A DNA stretch of 19,642 nucleotides, taken from the NCBI RefSeq assembly GCF_948948975.1, contig NZ_CARBVX010000027.1, forward strand, positions 1-19,642, written 5' to 3'. The translations under genes were made by a program, and so were the position numbers. Origin of the DNA: an uncultured Lactobacillus sp. (GTDB lineage Bacteria; Bacillota; Bacilli; Lactobacillales; Lactobacillaceae). How positions within the stretch are numbered: position 1 is the first letter of the stretch; each line of letters begins with the position of its first letter. The notes beneath the pieces were generated by a model. The model saw nothing but the letters and a program-made list of their open reading frames with translations. It made no database searches and was not told the DNA's origin. Positions 13,892-19,642 of the stretch are shown here, one piece after another.

Positions 13892-14887
13892 CTAAAATTT
13901 TTCAACTTGGTAAATACGATTCATTAGAGTTGTTAAATCACTATTTCGCTGATGATAAGCTACTGTTAAGTAAAGACAGTCACTAGTTACTTGAATCCCT
14001 TCAAATTCAGTACAAAAATCTAAAGCATCAAGTTTTAAGCTATTATCTAAATTAACGACAGACCACTTATCTGGATCAGTTATCCCCCACGGAATTTTAA
14101 CAACTTCACGAGGTTTCCCCTGTTTTGGAAAACCTAAAAAAGTTGTATGCGGACTTGGTTGACTCGAAATATAGATATCCTTATTATCATCTATTCCGTA
14201 TCCCTGAATAGAAACAATCTTTTGATCATTAAAATGAGGTACCTTAAATGCTCCTAAACATGTTAAATTCTCAATATTAATATCTTCAGCTTTTTCTTCT
14301 GCCTCATCTAATTTATTATTCACTTCATTAAGGTCATAAAGTGCAAAATAACCTGTATGATTTATATCAATACTTGCAATCAAGAAATAATGACCATTTG
14401 GTGAAACAGCTGCCTCTACTCTTACTAAATCTTTTCCTGGATAAACTGTACCTCCATCTCCATAACCAGCCCCTGCTCGGTTAAGGTAGGAAAGCCGTGG
14501 TAAATCAGTATTATTAGCAAATACTTGTGTTTGATACCCAGGAACTTCCACTCTTGCAATTTGTGTTGTCCAATAGGTACTTCCATGTCTTTTTGGCTTA
14601 GTACCAACAAACCATTTATTATTTTCTCCGCTTTGCACCCAGGTCTGTGTATGTCCACCAGCAGTTCCAGCTGAATTTTGGCCCTTTAAGTATAAAATAG
14701 GATGGTCTTCATCAAATGTAACAGTTTCACTATCATTTGGAGTTTGGTAAACAACAACGTCGCTTTGTTTATGAAGAAGCTGCAAGGCAAAGACGTTACT
14801 TCCATCAATTGCGGAAGCTTGAACTACAACATGGTGAATATTCTCTAATTTATTTACTAGGCGTATTTGAGTTTCTCTTCCAATCAT
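13892..14887 (-). CDS. Helveticin J family class III bacteriocin
   Basis: A 331-residue protein, the length of helveticin J. Shared family blocks include AGGHTQTW (residues 76-83), QIARVEV, TDLPRLSYLNRAG (127-139), VEAAVSPNG, FLIASI, VSIQGYGID, IYISSQ and LTVAYHQRNS. Helveticin J is a large heat-labile bacteriocin that kills related lactobacilli; several homologues have never been tested. There is no signal peptide, as in the prototype, and the fold is expected to be beta-rich with repeats. The ATG at 14887 has AAAGG about 12 bases upstream, a long spacing. No export system or recognised immunity gene is adjacent, unless the CPBP gene downstream serves. The promoter region is shared with a divergent CLC-type gene. 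Confidence 0.92.
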   Translation of the reverse strand: MIGRETQIRLVNKLENIHHVVVQASAIDGSNVFALQLLHKQSDVVVYQTPNDSETVTFDEDHPILYLKGQNSAGTAGGHTQTWVQSGENNKWFVGTKPKRHGSTYWTTQIARVEVPGYQTQVFANNTDLPRLSYLNRAGAGYGDGGTVYPGKDLVRVEAAVSPNGHYFLIASIDINHTGYFALYDLNEVNNKLDEAEEKAEDINIENLTCLGAFKVPHFNDQKIVSIQGYGIDDNKDIYISSQPSPHTTFLGFPKQGKPREVVKIPWGITDPDKWSVVNLDNSLKLDALDFCTEFEGIQVTSDCLYLTVAYHQRNSDLTTLMNRIYQVEKF

Positions 14888-14928
14888 AACTGGACCAATC
14901 CTTTCTTTATTATTCTGCTCTCAAATTT

Positions 14929-14969
14929 ATTATGAGCGATTTGAACCAAGACAACAAATAAAGTACACT
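14929..14969. promoter_or_regulatory. Overlapping divergent promoters, bacteriocin and CLC genes
   Basis: Minus strand: TTGTTG (14957-14952), 17 bases, CATAAT (14934-14929) for the bacteriocin. Plus strand: TTGAAC (14941-14946), 17 bases, TACACT (14964-14969) for the CLC gene. The two overlap, so the genes may compete for polymerase. Both are imperfect matches. Confidence 0.5.
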
Positions 14970-15012
14970 GCTATCATAAATCTAATTTATATGGAGGAAT
15001 TAATAGACGATA

Positions 15013-16224
15013 ATGACTAAAAAAAGTATAAATATTTTAATTTTTAGTAGTACATGGAGCTTTATTATTGGTATCCTAACTGCTTTATACCTCAACTTAG
15101 TTAACTATATTATCGACTTTATTTGGGGTTATTTTAATCATCATAATAATTTTTCTTTACGTCCTGCCTATCCTTTTCTTATTTGTATACCATTTGGAAT
15201 AATTATCGGGATCTTAGTAAAAAAATTAGGTTCCTATCCTCTAACAATTGAAGAAGTATTACATGATGTACGAAAAAATGGGAAACTCGATTATCATTCT
15301 TGGTGGAAGTCTTTTACTCTAGGACTTTTATCATTAGGAGCTGGTGGAAGTATTGGACCAGAAGCCTCCACTACTGTTCTTTCTTCTGGAATGATAAATT
15401 GGCTTGGGGATAAAATCAGATTGATCTCTACGCAGGCCTCAGGTTGGGTACACTTCTGGCAAATAAGTATTGATAAAGATAAGCTTCTTAAAACGCCTAA
15501 CTTCAATAGCCTTTTTAATTCTAAAAATCATAAAAATTTTTTTATTCTATTCAATATTTTGATTGGAGTAATTGGAACTATTATAGTCTTTACTCTTTTT
15601 CCTGAAGAAGGTGCCTTCGGAATTCATAAGCGTCCTATTAATTGGTCATGGTCAATCTTATGGTATAGTTTAATTCCCGTAATTATCGGTATTATTTTTG
15701 GATACTTTTTCTTATATTTCGAAAAAGTATTTACTAAAGCAGAGGCCTGGCGACTACACACAATTTTTAAGGCAACTTTATGGGGAATAATATTAAGTCT
15801 TTTAACTTTAATAACTAACTACGTGCTGTTCTCTGGAGAATTTCATATTGTTCCCTTTTCTAAAACTGCTCTTTCTTATTCTCCTTTATTCTTATTGCTC
15901 ATTGCTTTGATTAAAACTTTTTCTACTCATGCTGGCTTTGCAATGGGATGGCGTGGTGGTAAAATTTTCCCTGCTATCTTTGCCAGTGTTGCTGTTGGAG
16001 CTGCTGTTGCACAGTTTCTTCCAATTCAACCAGTAATCACTGTATCTATCCTAGTTGTTGCAAGTACTACTATTATTTTGGAAAAACCACTACTCAGTGC
16101 TATTTTATTAATCTTTTTATTACCAATTTCTTTAGCTCCTATTATTTTTATTACTGCTTATATCGTAATCACAATACATAAGTTTCTCCTGAAAAAAATT
16201 GGTTTAAAATCCTTAATTTACTAA
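15013..16224 (+). CDS. CLC-family chloride channel/transporter-like protein
   Basis: A 403-residue membrane protein of the voltage-gated chloride channel superfamily. Visible motifs are LGAGGSIGPEAS (residues 109-119), matching the first anion-binding loop, and GWRGGKIFPAIFASVAVG (312-329), matching the GGxFxP loop. The external gating glutamate of classic transporters (GREGP) is replaced here: the loop reads GSIGPE, with Ile at that position, as in some YfeO-type members. It may therefore be a channel, or carry a different ion; this is inference. The ATG at 15013 is the only plausible start, because TAG lies in frame just upstream, but GGAGG is 15 bases away. It is followed after 47 bases by the methionine sulfoxide reductase gene. 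Confidence 0.85.
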   Translation: MTKKSINILIFSSTWSFIIGILTALYLNLVNYIIDFIWGYFNHHNNFSLRPAYPFLICIPFGIIIGILVKKLGSYPLTIEEVLHDVRKNGKLDYHSWWKSFTLGLLSLGAGGSIGPEASTTVLSSGMINWLGDKIRLISTQASGWVHFWQISIDKDKLLKTPNFNSLFNSKNHKNFFILFNILIGVIGTIIVFTLFPEEGAFGIHKRPINWSWSILWYSLIPVIIGIIFGYFFLYFEKVFTKAEAWRLHTIFKATLWGIILSLLTLITNYVLFSGEFHIVPFSKTALSYSPLFLLLIALIKTFSTHAGFAMGWRGGKIFPAIFASVAVGAAVAQFLPIQPVITVSILVVASTTIILEKPLLSAILLIFLLPISLAPIIFITAYIVITIHKFLLKKIGLKSLIY

Positions 16225-16229
16225 ATTAA

Positions 16230-16238
16230 TGTTAGAAT
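16230..16238 (+). promoter_or_regulatory. Extended -10 candidate for the fRMsr gene
   Basis: TG-T-TAGAAT lies in the 47-base gap, 33 bases before the ATG at 16272. The same nonamer precedes hpt on the other strand. No clear -35. Confidence 0.4.
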
Positions 16239-16271
16239 TAGAACAATTTAACAGAAAGAAGGTATTCAATC

Positions 16272-16730
16272 ATGACTGCCACTACAGAAGACAATTATCA
16301 ACTATTATTAAAACAAGCTCAAGCCTTAGTCGAAGGCGAAAATGATTGGATTGCAAATACAGCAAATATTTCGGCTTTATTATTTAATTCCCTTAATAAT
16401 GTTAACTTTGCTGGTGTATATCGTTATGAGAATCAAGAATTAATTCTTGGTCCTTTCCAGGGAAAACCAGCTTGTGTTCATATTCAAATTGGTAAAGGCG
16501 TATGCGGAACAGCCGCAAAAGAAAAGCAAACTCAAATCGTACAAAATGTACATGAGTTTGCTGGACATATTGCCTGCGATAGTGAATCAAATTCTGAAAT
16601 TGTTATCCCTATCTTTAAAACAGACGGCAATTTATGGGGAGTTTTTGATTTCGATTCAACTAAATTAGCTAACTTTGATGAATTAGACCAAAAATACTTA
16701 GAAGAAATTTCTAAGGTGTTTAAATTCTAA
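16272..16730 (+). CDS. msrC: Free methionine-(R)-sulfoxide reductase, GAF domain
   Basis: A 152-residue single GAF-domain enzyme that reduces free L-methionine-(R)-sulfoxide using thioredoxin. The three catalytic or resolving cysteines are present: Cys68 (KPACVHI), Cys78 (GKGVCGTAA) and Cys102 (GHIACDSESNSE). Their spacings of 10 and 24 residues equal those of E. coli fRMsr. The substrate-pocket block EIVIPIF and GVFDFDS are intact. ATG 16272 follows AGAAGG with nine bases. It follows the CLC-family gene and may be partly co-transcribed with it, but has its own extended -10 candidate. A hairpin terminator follows. Role: repair of oxidised methionine under oxidative stress. Confidence 0.95.
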   Translation: MTATTEDNYQLLLKQAQALVEGENDWIANTANISALLFNSLNNVNFAGVYRYENQELILGPFQGKPACVHIQIGKGVCGTAAKEKQTQIVQNVHEFAGHIACDSESNSEIVIPIFKTDGNLWGVFDFDSTKLANFDELDQKYLEEISKVFKF

Positions 16731-16754
16731 TTAATTATTTAACACTACAAACAC

Positions 16755-16782
16755 AAAAAAAGCTCCACAATGGAGCTTTTTC
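16755..16782. terminator. Bidirectional terminator after fRMsr
   Basis: A 10-bp stem, AAAAGCTCCA (16758-16767) with TGGAGCTTTT (16771-16780), loop CAA, with A- and T-tracts on either side; it also ends the convergent SDR gene. Confidence 0.9.
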
Positions 16783-16788
16783 TTCTAG

Positions 16789-17421
16789 TTAGATTTCTTT
16801 CAATGCTTGATCAATTGGGGTGTTCCCACTACTCATTGGAATAACCTTATCAATAGTATTTGGATATTTTAGAATTTCAGCCAATGTTTTAGCAACATCA
16901 GGTATTGGATTTGAATCAGCAGCCTTAACATCCAGGTGAATTTTACCAGTTCCAGCTTCCTCAATAAGCGTCCCTGGTTGTAGGATTGTATATTCAAGAT
17001 TAGTTGAATTCATTAAATAAGTATCTGCAAAAAATTTAGCAGCTAAATAATCTTCAAGTTCAGGAATCTTCTTCCATGAGTCTACATCTAAACTAAGCAT
17101 TGAACTGAGCATAATATAGCGTTTAACACCTGCTTTTTCAGCAGCCATCATAGTTTTTATTGCTCCCATAGCATCAGTTTGAATAAGGTCCTTACCACGA
17201 GACCCAGCAGTAAAGTAAATAGCATCAAAACCTTTTACTTGTTTACTAATATCTTCTACATCAGAATGTAAATCAAGCTTATCAGATGTTACACCATCAA
17301 GTTTAATAATATTTTCTGGATGACGAGCAGCCGCTGTTACTGTATTACCATCAGCTACTAAATCTTTAATTAAGTCTGTAGCTACTCTGCCGGAACCACC
17401 AAAAATAAAAATTTTAGCCAT
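16789..17421 (-). CDS. NAD(P)-binding atypical SDR oxidoreductase
   Basis: A 210-residue Rossmann-fold protein. The nucleotide loop is FGGSGRVA (residues 7-14; the usual third Gly is Ala). An Arg-containing strand end, AAARHPENI, suggests NADP. Later come FDAIYFTAGSRG and KRYIMLSSMLSLD, and the YLAAKFFADTYL helix holds a Y-x-x-x-K pair. This is the YwnB/YhfK-type atypical SDR group of flavin-reductase or quinone-oxidoreductase-like proteins. Substrate unknown. ATG 17421 follows CGAGGAGGAAAA. It lies 70 bases after the glutamine amidotransferase gene; a candidate promoter is in that gap, and no clear terminator separates the two, so read-through is possible. Confidence 0.9.
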   Translation of the reverse strand: MAKIFIFGGSGRVATDLIKDLVADGNTVTAAARHPENIIKLDGVTSDKLDLHSDVEDISKQVKGFDAIYFTAGSRGKDLIQTDAMGAIKTMMAAEKAGVKRYIMLSSMLSLDVDSWKKIPELEDYLAAKFFADTYLMNSTNLEYTILQPGTLIEEAGTGKIHLDVKAADSNPIPDVAKTLAEILKYPNTIDKVIPMSSGNTPIDQALKEI

Positions 17422-17452
17422 AATTTTTCCTCCTCGAAAAACTTACAGCTTT

Positions 17453-17482
17453 ATAATAGCTTACTTTTTATTAGTAGTCCAA
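17453..17482 (-). promoter_or_regulatory. Candidate promoter of the SDR gene
   Basis: TTGGAC (17482-17477), 18-base spacer, TATTAT (17458-17453), 31 bases before the start. The -35 is weak. Confidence 0.4.
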
Positions 17483-17491
17483 AATTTACAC

Positions 17492-18163
17492 TCAATTTTT
17501 AGTAATAAAATCAAGTAATTTAAACATTACTTCTTTATTCTCTTGGGGTACACCATGAGCAATAATTTCTTCAGCAGTCTGATTTAGAGCATTATTTTCA
17601 AGTGGATACTCACTGTCGTTAATAGCAATTTCTCGAACGTTATCTTCTTCAGGCTCAAAATGAAACTGTAAGCCGATAACATTATCTCCTAATAAAAAGC
17701 CCTGATTCTCTACTAAGTCACTAGAAAATAAATGTTTTGCACCTACGGGAATTTCAAACATTTGTTGGTGCCAATGAAGGGCTATTAATACTTTCGGAAT
17801 ACCAGATATTGTTGTATTTTTTAGGTAAACTGGAGCCCACCCTACTTCCTTATAAGGGGCATCCAAAATTTTAGCTCCCATCGTCATTGCGATTTGTTGT
17901 GCGCCAAGACAAGCCCCAAACATCGGCTTACCGGCTTCAAGCATTCTTTTAATTAAAATTCTTTCTTTTTTTAGCCACTCTAGATTATCGTTTGGACTCA
18001 TGGGACCACCTAGAATTACGAGTAGATCTGTTTCATTAGCAGTTGGCAATTTACCAAAAGTTTCAGGGTGATACACATAGAGTTCATAATGGTGACTATC
18101 GGCCCAGGTTTTAATTGCACCGGGCCCCTCGTTTGGAGTATGTTGCAATACATTAACGCGCAT
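17492..18163 (-). CDS. Class I glutamine amidotransferase (GMP synthase-like domain)
   Basis: A 223-residue stand-alone class I amidotransferase domain. The triad is visible: Cys85 in GACLGAQ, His168 and Glu170 in LQFHFEPE. VILGGPMSPND (residues 49-59) forms the oxyanion-side loop. Such free-standing GuaA-like domains hydrolyse glutamine or gamma-glutamyl compounds; the ammonia acceptor partner is not identified, and gamma-glutamyl-amine hydrolases share this pattern. ATG 18163 follows AAGGA with seven bases. The binding site overlaps the hpt stop region and the gap is only 11 bases, so it is co-transcribed with and probably coupled to hpt. This suggests a purine-related role, by association only. 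Confidence 0.9.
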   Translation of the reverse strand: MRVNVLQHTPNEGPGAIKTWADSHHYELYVYHPETFGKLPTANETDLLVILGGPMSPNDNLEWLKKERILIKRMLEAGKPMFGACLGAQQIAMTMGAKILDAPYKEVGWAPVYLKNTTISGIPKVLIALHWHQQMFEIPVGAKHLFSSDLVENQGFLLGDNVIGLQFHFEPEEDNVREIAINDSEYPLENNALNQTAEEIIAHGVPQENKEVMFKLLDFITKN

Positions 18164-18174
18164 TATTTATTCCT

Positions 18175-18711
18175 TTAACTAGCATAAACTTCATGCTTTA
18201 AAATTCCGACATAAGGCAAGTTTCTATACAAGCCATTGTAATCTAACCCATAGCCAACTAAAAACTCATCAGGAGCCTTAAAACCATAATAATCTGCATG
18301 GAAATCTACGACGCGTGTTTCAGGTTTATCAAGCATCGATACAACCTCTACGCTTTTAGCCCCACGTTTTTTCATTATTTCACTAAGTGCTTGCAAAGTA
18401 CGTCCTGTGTCAATAATATCTTCCATAAAAATTACTGGCCGATTTGTTACATCTGACTTAATATCTTGCGTAATCTTTACTTTTCCTGTTGATTGGCTTC
18501 CTTCATAACTAGATGCCTTAATAGGATCAATAATTAGCTTAAAACTTAATCTCTTAATCATATCACTAGCAAAAATCATTGCTCCATTTAAGACTGGAAC
18601 GATAATTGGCTCTTCATTTTTATATTTTTTATTTAATTCAGCAGCCATTTCATCCATACGATTGTTTAAATCATTTTGAGTATACAATACACTTTCGATA
18701 TCGTTATTCAT
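18175..18711 (-). CDS. hpt: Hypoxanthine phosphoribosyltransferase
   Basis: A 178-residue purine salvage enzyme that joins hypoxanthine or guanine to PRPP. The PRPP loop VIFMEDIIDTGRTL is at residues 93-106. The flexible catalytic loop KASSYEGSQSTGKV (65-78) is present, as is the C-terminal purine-contact region KAPDEFLVGYGLDYNGLYRNLPYVG. ATG 18711 is behind a GAGGAATTAAAG stretch. In lactobacilli the main hpt normally lies between tilS and ftsH; here neither is present and the next gene is a glutamine amidotransferase, so this may be a second copy. An extended -10 promoter lies 38 bases upstream of the start. Confidence 0.95.
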   Translation of the reverse strand: MNNDIESVLYTQNDLNNRMDEMAAELNKKYKNEEPIIVPVLNGAMIFASDMIKRLSFKLIIDPIKASSYEGSQSTGKVKITQDIKSDVTNRPVIFMEDIIDTGRTLQALSEIMKKRGAKSVEVVSMLDKPETRVVDFHADYYGFKAPDEFLVGYGLDYNGLYRNLPYVGILKHEVYAS

Positions 18712-18748
18712 TCTTTAATTCCTCTTTATTAAAATCGTCAATGATGAA

Positions 18749-18757
18749 ATTCTAACA
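18749..18757 (-). promoter_or_regulatory. Extended -10 promoter of hpt operon
   Basis: TG-T-TAGAAT on the minus strand (18757-18749), 37 bases before the hpt start. The stretch from there to about 18880 is extremely AT-rich and shows nothing else. Confidence 0.5.
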
Positions 18758-18878
18758 TAAACTCGTCGATTTTTTTAGTCTTTTTACACTTATTTATTAA
18801 TTATTTTTACTATTAATAATTATATTGTTCGTATTTTATAAATAAAGAAAAATTATTTAGATTTTTTTAGACTTTATC

Positions 18879-18929
18879 TTAAATATAAGTCACAAAAAAT
18901 TCACAAATTCCTCTTAAGATGAATATCAA
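18879..18929 (+). promoter_or_regulatory. Promoter with TTCACA direct repeats before a small gene
   Basis: GTCACA (18889-18894) and TTCACA (18900-18905) are spaced 11 bp, with a weaker TTAAAT at 18879. The second copy doubles as a -35, with an 18-base spacer to TATCAA (18924-18929). The period resembles PhoP-type boxes, but the match is loose. Confidence 0.35.
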
Positions 18930-18953
18930 TCAAGTAAGAAAGGAATGGTTTAA

Positions 18954-19058
18954 ATGACATTATTAATTTTAGGTATTAGCACTGTAACATTACTTGCTAT
19001 TAACGCAGTAATCATAAATAAACCAATTCCAGTTCCTGTAAAGGTTCGTCGGAAATAA
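18954..19058 (+). CDS. 34-residue single-helix membrane peptide
   Basis: A short gene starting at ATG 18954 with AAAGGA nine bases upstream. The peptide has one hydrophobic helix (LLILGISTVTLLAINAVII, residues 3-21) followed by NKPIPVPVKVRRK, a proline-spaced, basic cytoplasmic-type tail. A good ribosome site, a candidate promoter upstream and a strong terminator 43 bases downstream make it a complete small transcription unit, which is unlikely by chance. I do not recognise the family. Candidates are a regulatory membrane micropeptide or a type I toxin-like peptide; the positive tail fits either. No antisense RNA gene is evident. Confidence 0.7.
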   Translation: MTLLILGISTVTLLAINAVIINKPIPVPVKVRRK

Positions 19059-19101
19059 ATCCATAATTCATTCTTCATTTTCCTCTACATTTTTAGTATT
19101 A

Positions 19102-19135
19102 AAAACCCTCGTTGACTTAAATCAACGAGGGTTTT
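19102..19135 (+). terminator. Terminator of the small peptide gene
   Basis: Perfect 14-bp stem (19102-19115 with 19122-19135) around ACCCTCGTTGA, loop of six, T-run in and after the right arm. It could also stop minus-strand transcripts from the RelE-like gene. Confidence 0.92.
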
Positions 19136-19214
19136 GTTTACTTATTATTTCTTTGATAACTATTTTTTGAAAGTGATATCATTTACTATACTTGTATATC
19201 ATGACTAACCTGTA

Positions 19215-19526
19215 TTATTTCAAGACTTTTTCAAATGCCTTACTAAAAGATGCTTTTTCTATATCCTTACTAATGAAATAAATAATGGCTTTTTCTTTAA
19301 AAACTGAAAAGGCAATTCGAGCCGATCCAATAGTACCAAGATTTAATCGAAATTCATAAATTTTTTGTCCCTTAATTCTTTTCCTACTGGCCAATTTAAT
19401 CTTTGTCATCCCAGTGGTAACTTCTTTAACAATGGCTTTTTCAATTAAATTCTTGATTATCTTTTTTTGCCTACTATATTTTTTAAAAAAGCTTTTACAT
19501 CCACGATCATCAAATATTATTTGCAT
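19215..19526 (-). CDS. RelE/ParE-like toxin-fold protein, no antitoxin seen
   Basis: A 103-residue basic protein with the secondary-structure order of RelE/ParE-type toxins. A first strand (MQIIFDD) leads into a long basic helical region (SFFKKYSRQKKIIKNLIEKAIVKEV). Strands follow with KIYEFRLNLG, ARIAFSVFKEKAIIYFISKD and a C-terminal helix. The Y-E-F-R-L, R-I-A-F and I-I-Y-F-I runs match the core beta-sheet of the family. No antitoxin reads on either side within the window. ATG 19526 has only a weak site, and a strong terminator (19547-19577) ends 21 bases before it, leaving little room for a separate promoter. It may be silent, or driven through the hairpin. Family call is moderate. Confidence 0.55.
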   Translation of the reverse strand: MQIIFDDRGCKSFFKKYSRQKKIIKNLIEKAIVKEVTTGMTKIKLASRKRIKGQKIYEFRLNLGTIGSARIAFSVFKEKAIIYFISKDIEKASFSKAFEKVLK

Positions 19527-19546
19527 TTTTTCACACTTAAGCCAAT

Positions 19547-19577
19547 AAAAAAAGACCTCATAAATGAGGCCTTTTTT
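19547..19577 (-). terminator. Terminator of the gene at the right edge
   Basis: CCTCAT/ATGAGG and AAAAAAG/CTTTTTT pairs with one internal mismatch; on the minus strand seven T follow. It lies 15 bases after the stop of the partial gene at 19592. Confidence 0.88.
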
Positions 19578-19591
19578 AATATAATTTTTGA

Positions 19592-19642
19592 TTATTCTTC
19601 GTTTAATGAAGCTTCATCAAATTGAACTGATGATTCCTTTGA
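19592..19642 (-). CDS. C-terminal end of an unidentified gene
   Basis: On the minus strand the window edge reads in frame as S-K-E-S-S-V-Q-F-D-E-A-S-L-N-E-E and then TAA (19594-19592). An acidic tail and the terminator close behind support a real gene end. Sixteen residues are too few to name the product. Confidence 0.5.
   Translation of the reverse strand, partial: SKESSVQFDEASLNEE

Noticed and set aside
14991..15020. Nine-codon frame whose stop overlaps the CLC gene start
   Set aside because: It uses the gene's own GGAGG as codons 1-3 and has no binding site of its own; it looks accidental.
18780..18880. Possible replication origin or curved element in the AT-rich gap
   Set aside because: No DnaA boxes, iterons or replication genes seen; only low G+C.
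1..19642. CRISPR arrays, tRNA or rRNA genes, insertion sequences
   Set aside because: None seen on either strand; the only repeats are the doublets at 4733-4781 and the inverted repeat at 6795-6869.

Overview
The window is AT-rich (roughly one third G+C). Its genes use Gram-positive ribosome binding sites, many of them GGAGG- or AAAGG-like. The family set (helveticin J-type bacteriocin, LLH-type holin, DHA2 drug exporters, free-methionine sulfoxide reductase, two Cof phosphatases, DUF1440/YagU protein) points to a Lactobacillus in the narrow sense, probably near the L. johnsonii/gasseri or acidophilus branch. That placement is inference from protein families and base composition; no rRNA or tRNA gene is visible.

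Layout. 1-236: 3' end of a uracil permease. 345-3613: an AraC regulator, two Cof-type HAD phosphatases and a YagU-like membrane protein, separated by hairpin terminators. 3619-4821: an orphan P-loop ATPase of the NPF...GRGSGKT type, with paired 10-bp direct repeats just upstream. 4828-5810: a GNAT acetyltransferase with an unclear start and an isolated LLH-holin-like gene. 5842-6869: a very AT-rich patch holding a promoter-driven membrane protein of unknown function, a tiny hydrophobic reading frame and a 25-bp perfect inverted repeat over a ribosome binding site. 6861-7424: a CHRD/SOD-like protein with a dockerin-type calcium loop. 7494-10633: two tandem paralogous 14-TM drug exporters (DHA2), each with a terminator hairpin between its own predicted promoter and its start codon. 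10675-11487: a divergent glycerol facilitator. 11527-13855: a compact operon tag - AEC transporter - CPBP membrane protease. 13892-16781: a helveticin J-like class III bacteriocin, divergent from a CLC-family protein that is followed by free-Met-(R)-sulfoxide reductase. 16789-18757: an NAD(P)-binding SDR and an hpt - class I glutamine amidotransferase operon. 18889-19642: a 34-residue membrane peptide, an orphan RelE/ParE-like protein and the last codons of another gene.

Function. Most genes are housekeeping or stress accessory functions: nucleobase uptake and salvage, sugar-phosphate hydrolysis, glycerol entry, drug efflux, DNA alkylation repair and methionine repair. The parts most worth a second look are regulatory or unassigned: the matched leader terminators of the exporter pair, the operator-like repeats of the orphan ATPase, the inverted repeat covering the CHRD gene start, and the small hydrophobic peptides. 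I do not see a complete new multi-gene defence system, a mobile element or a CRISPR array.
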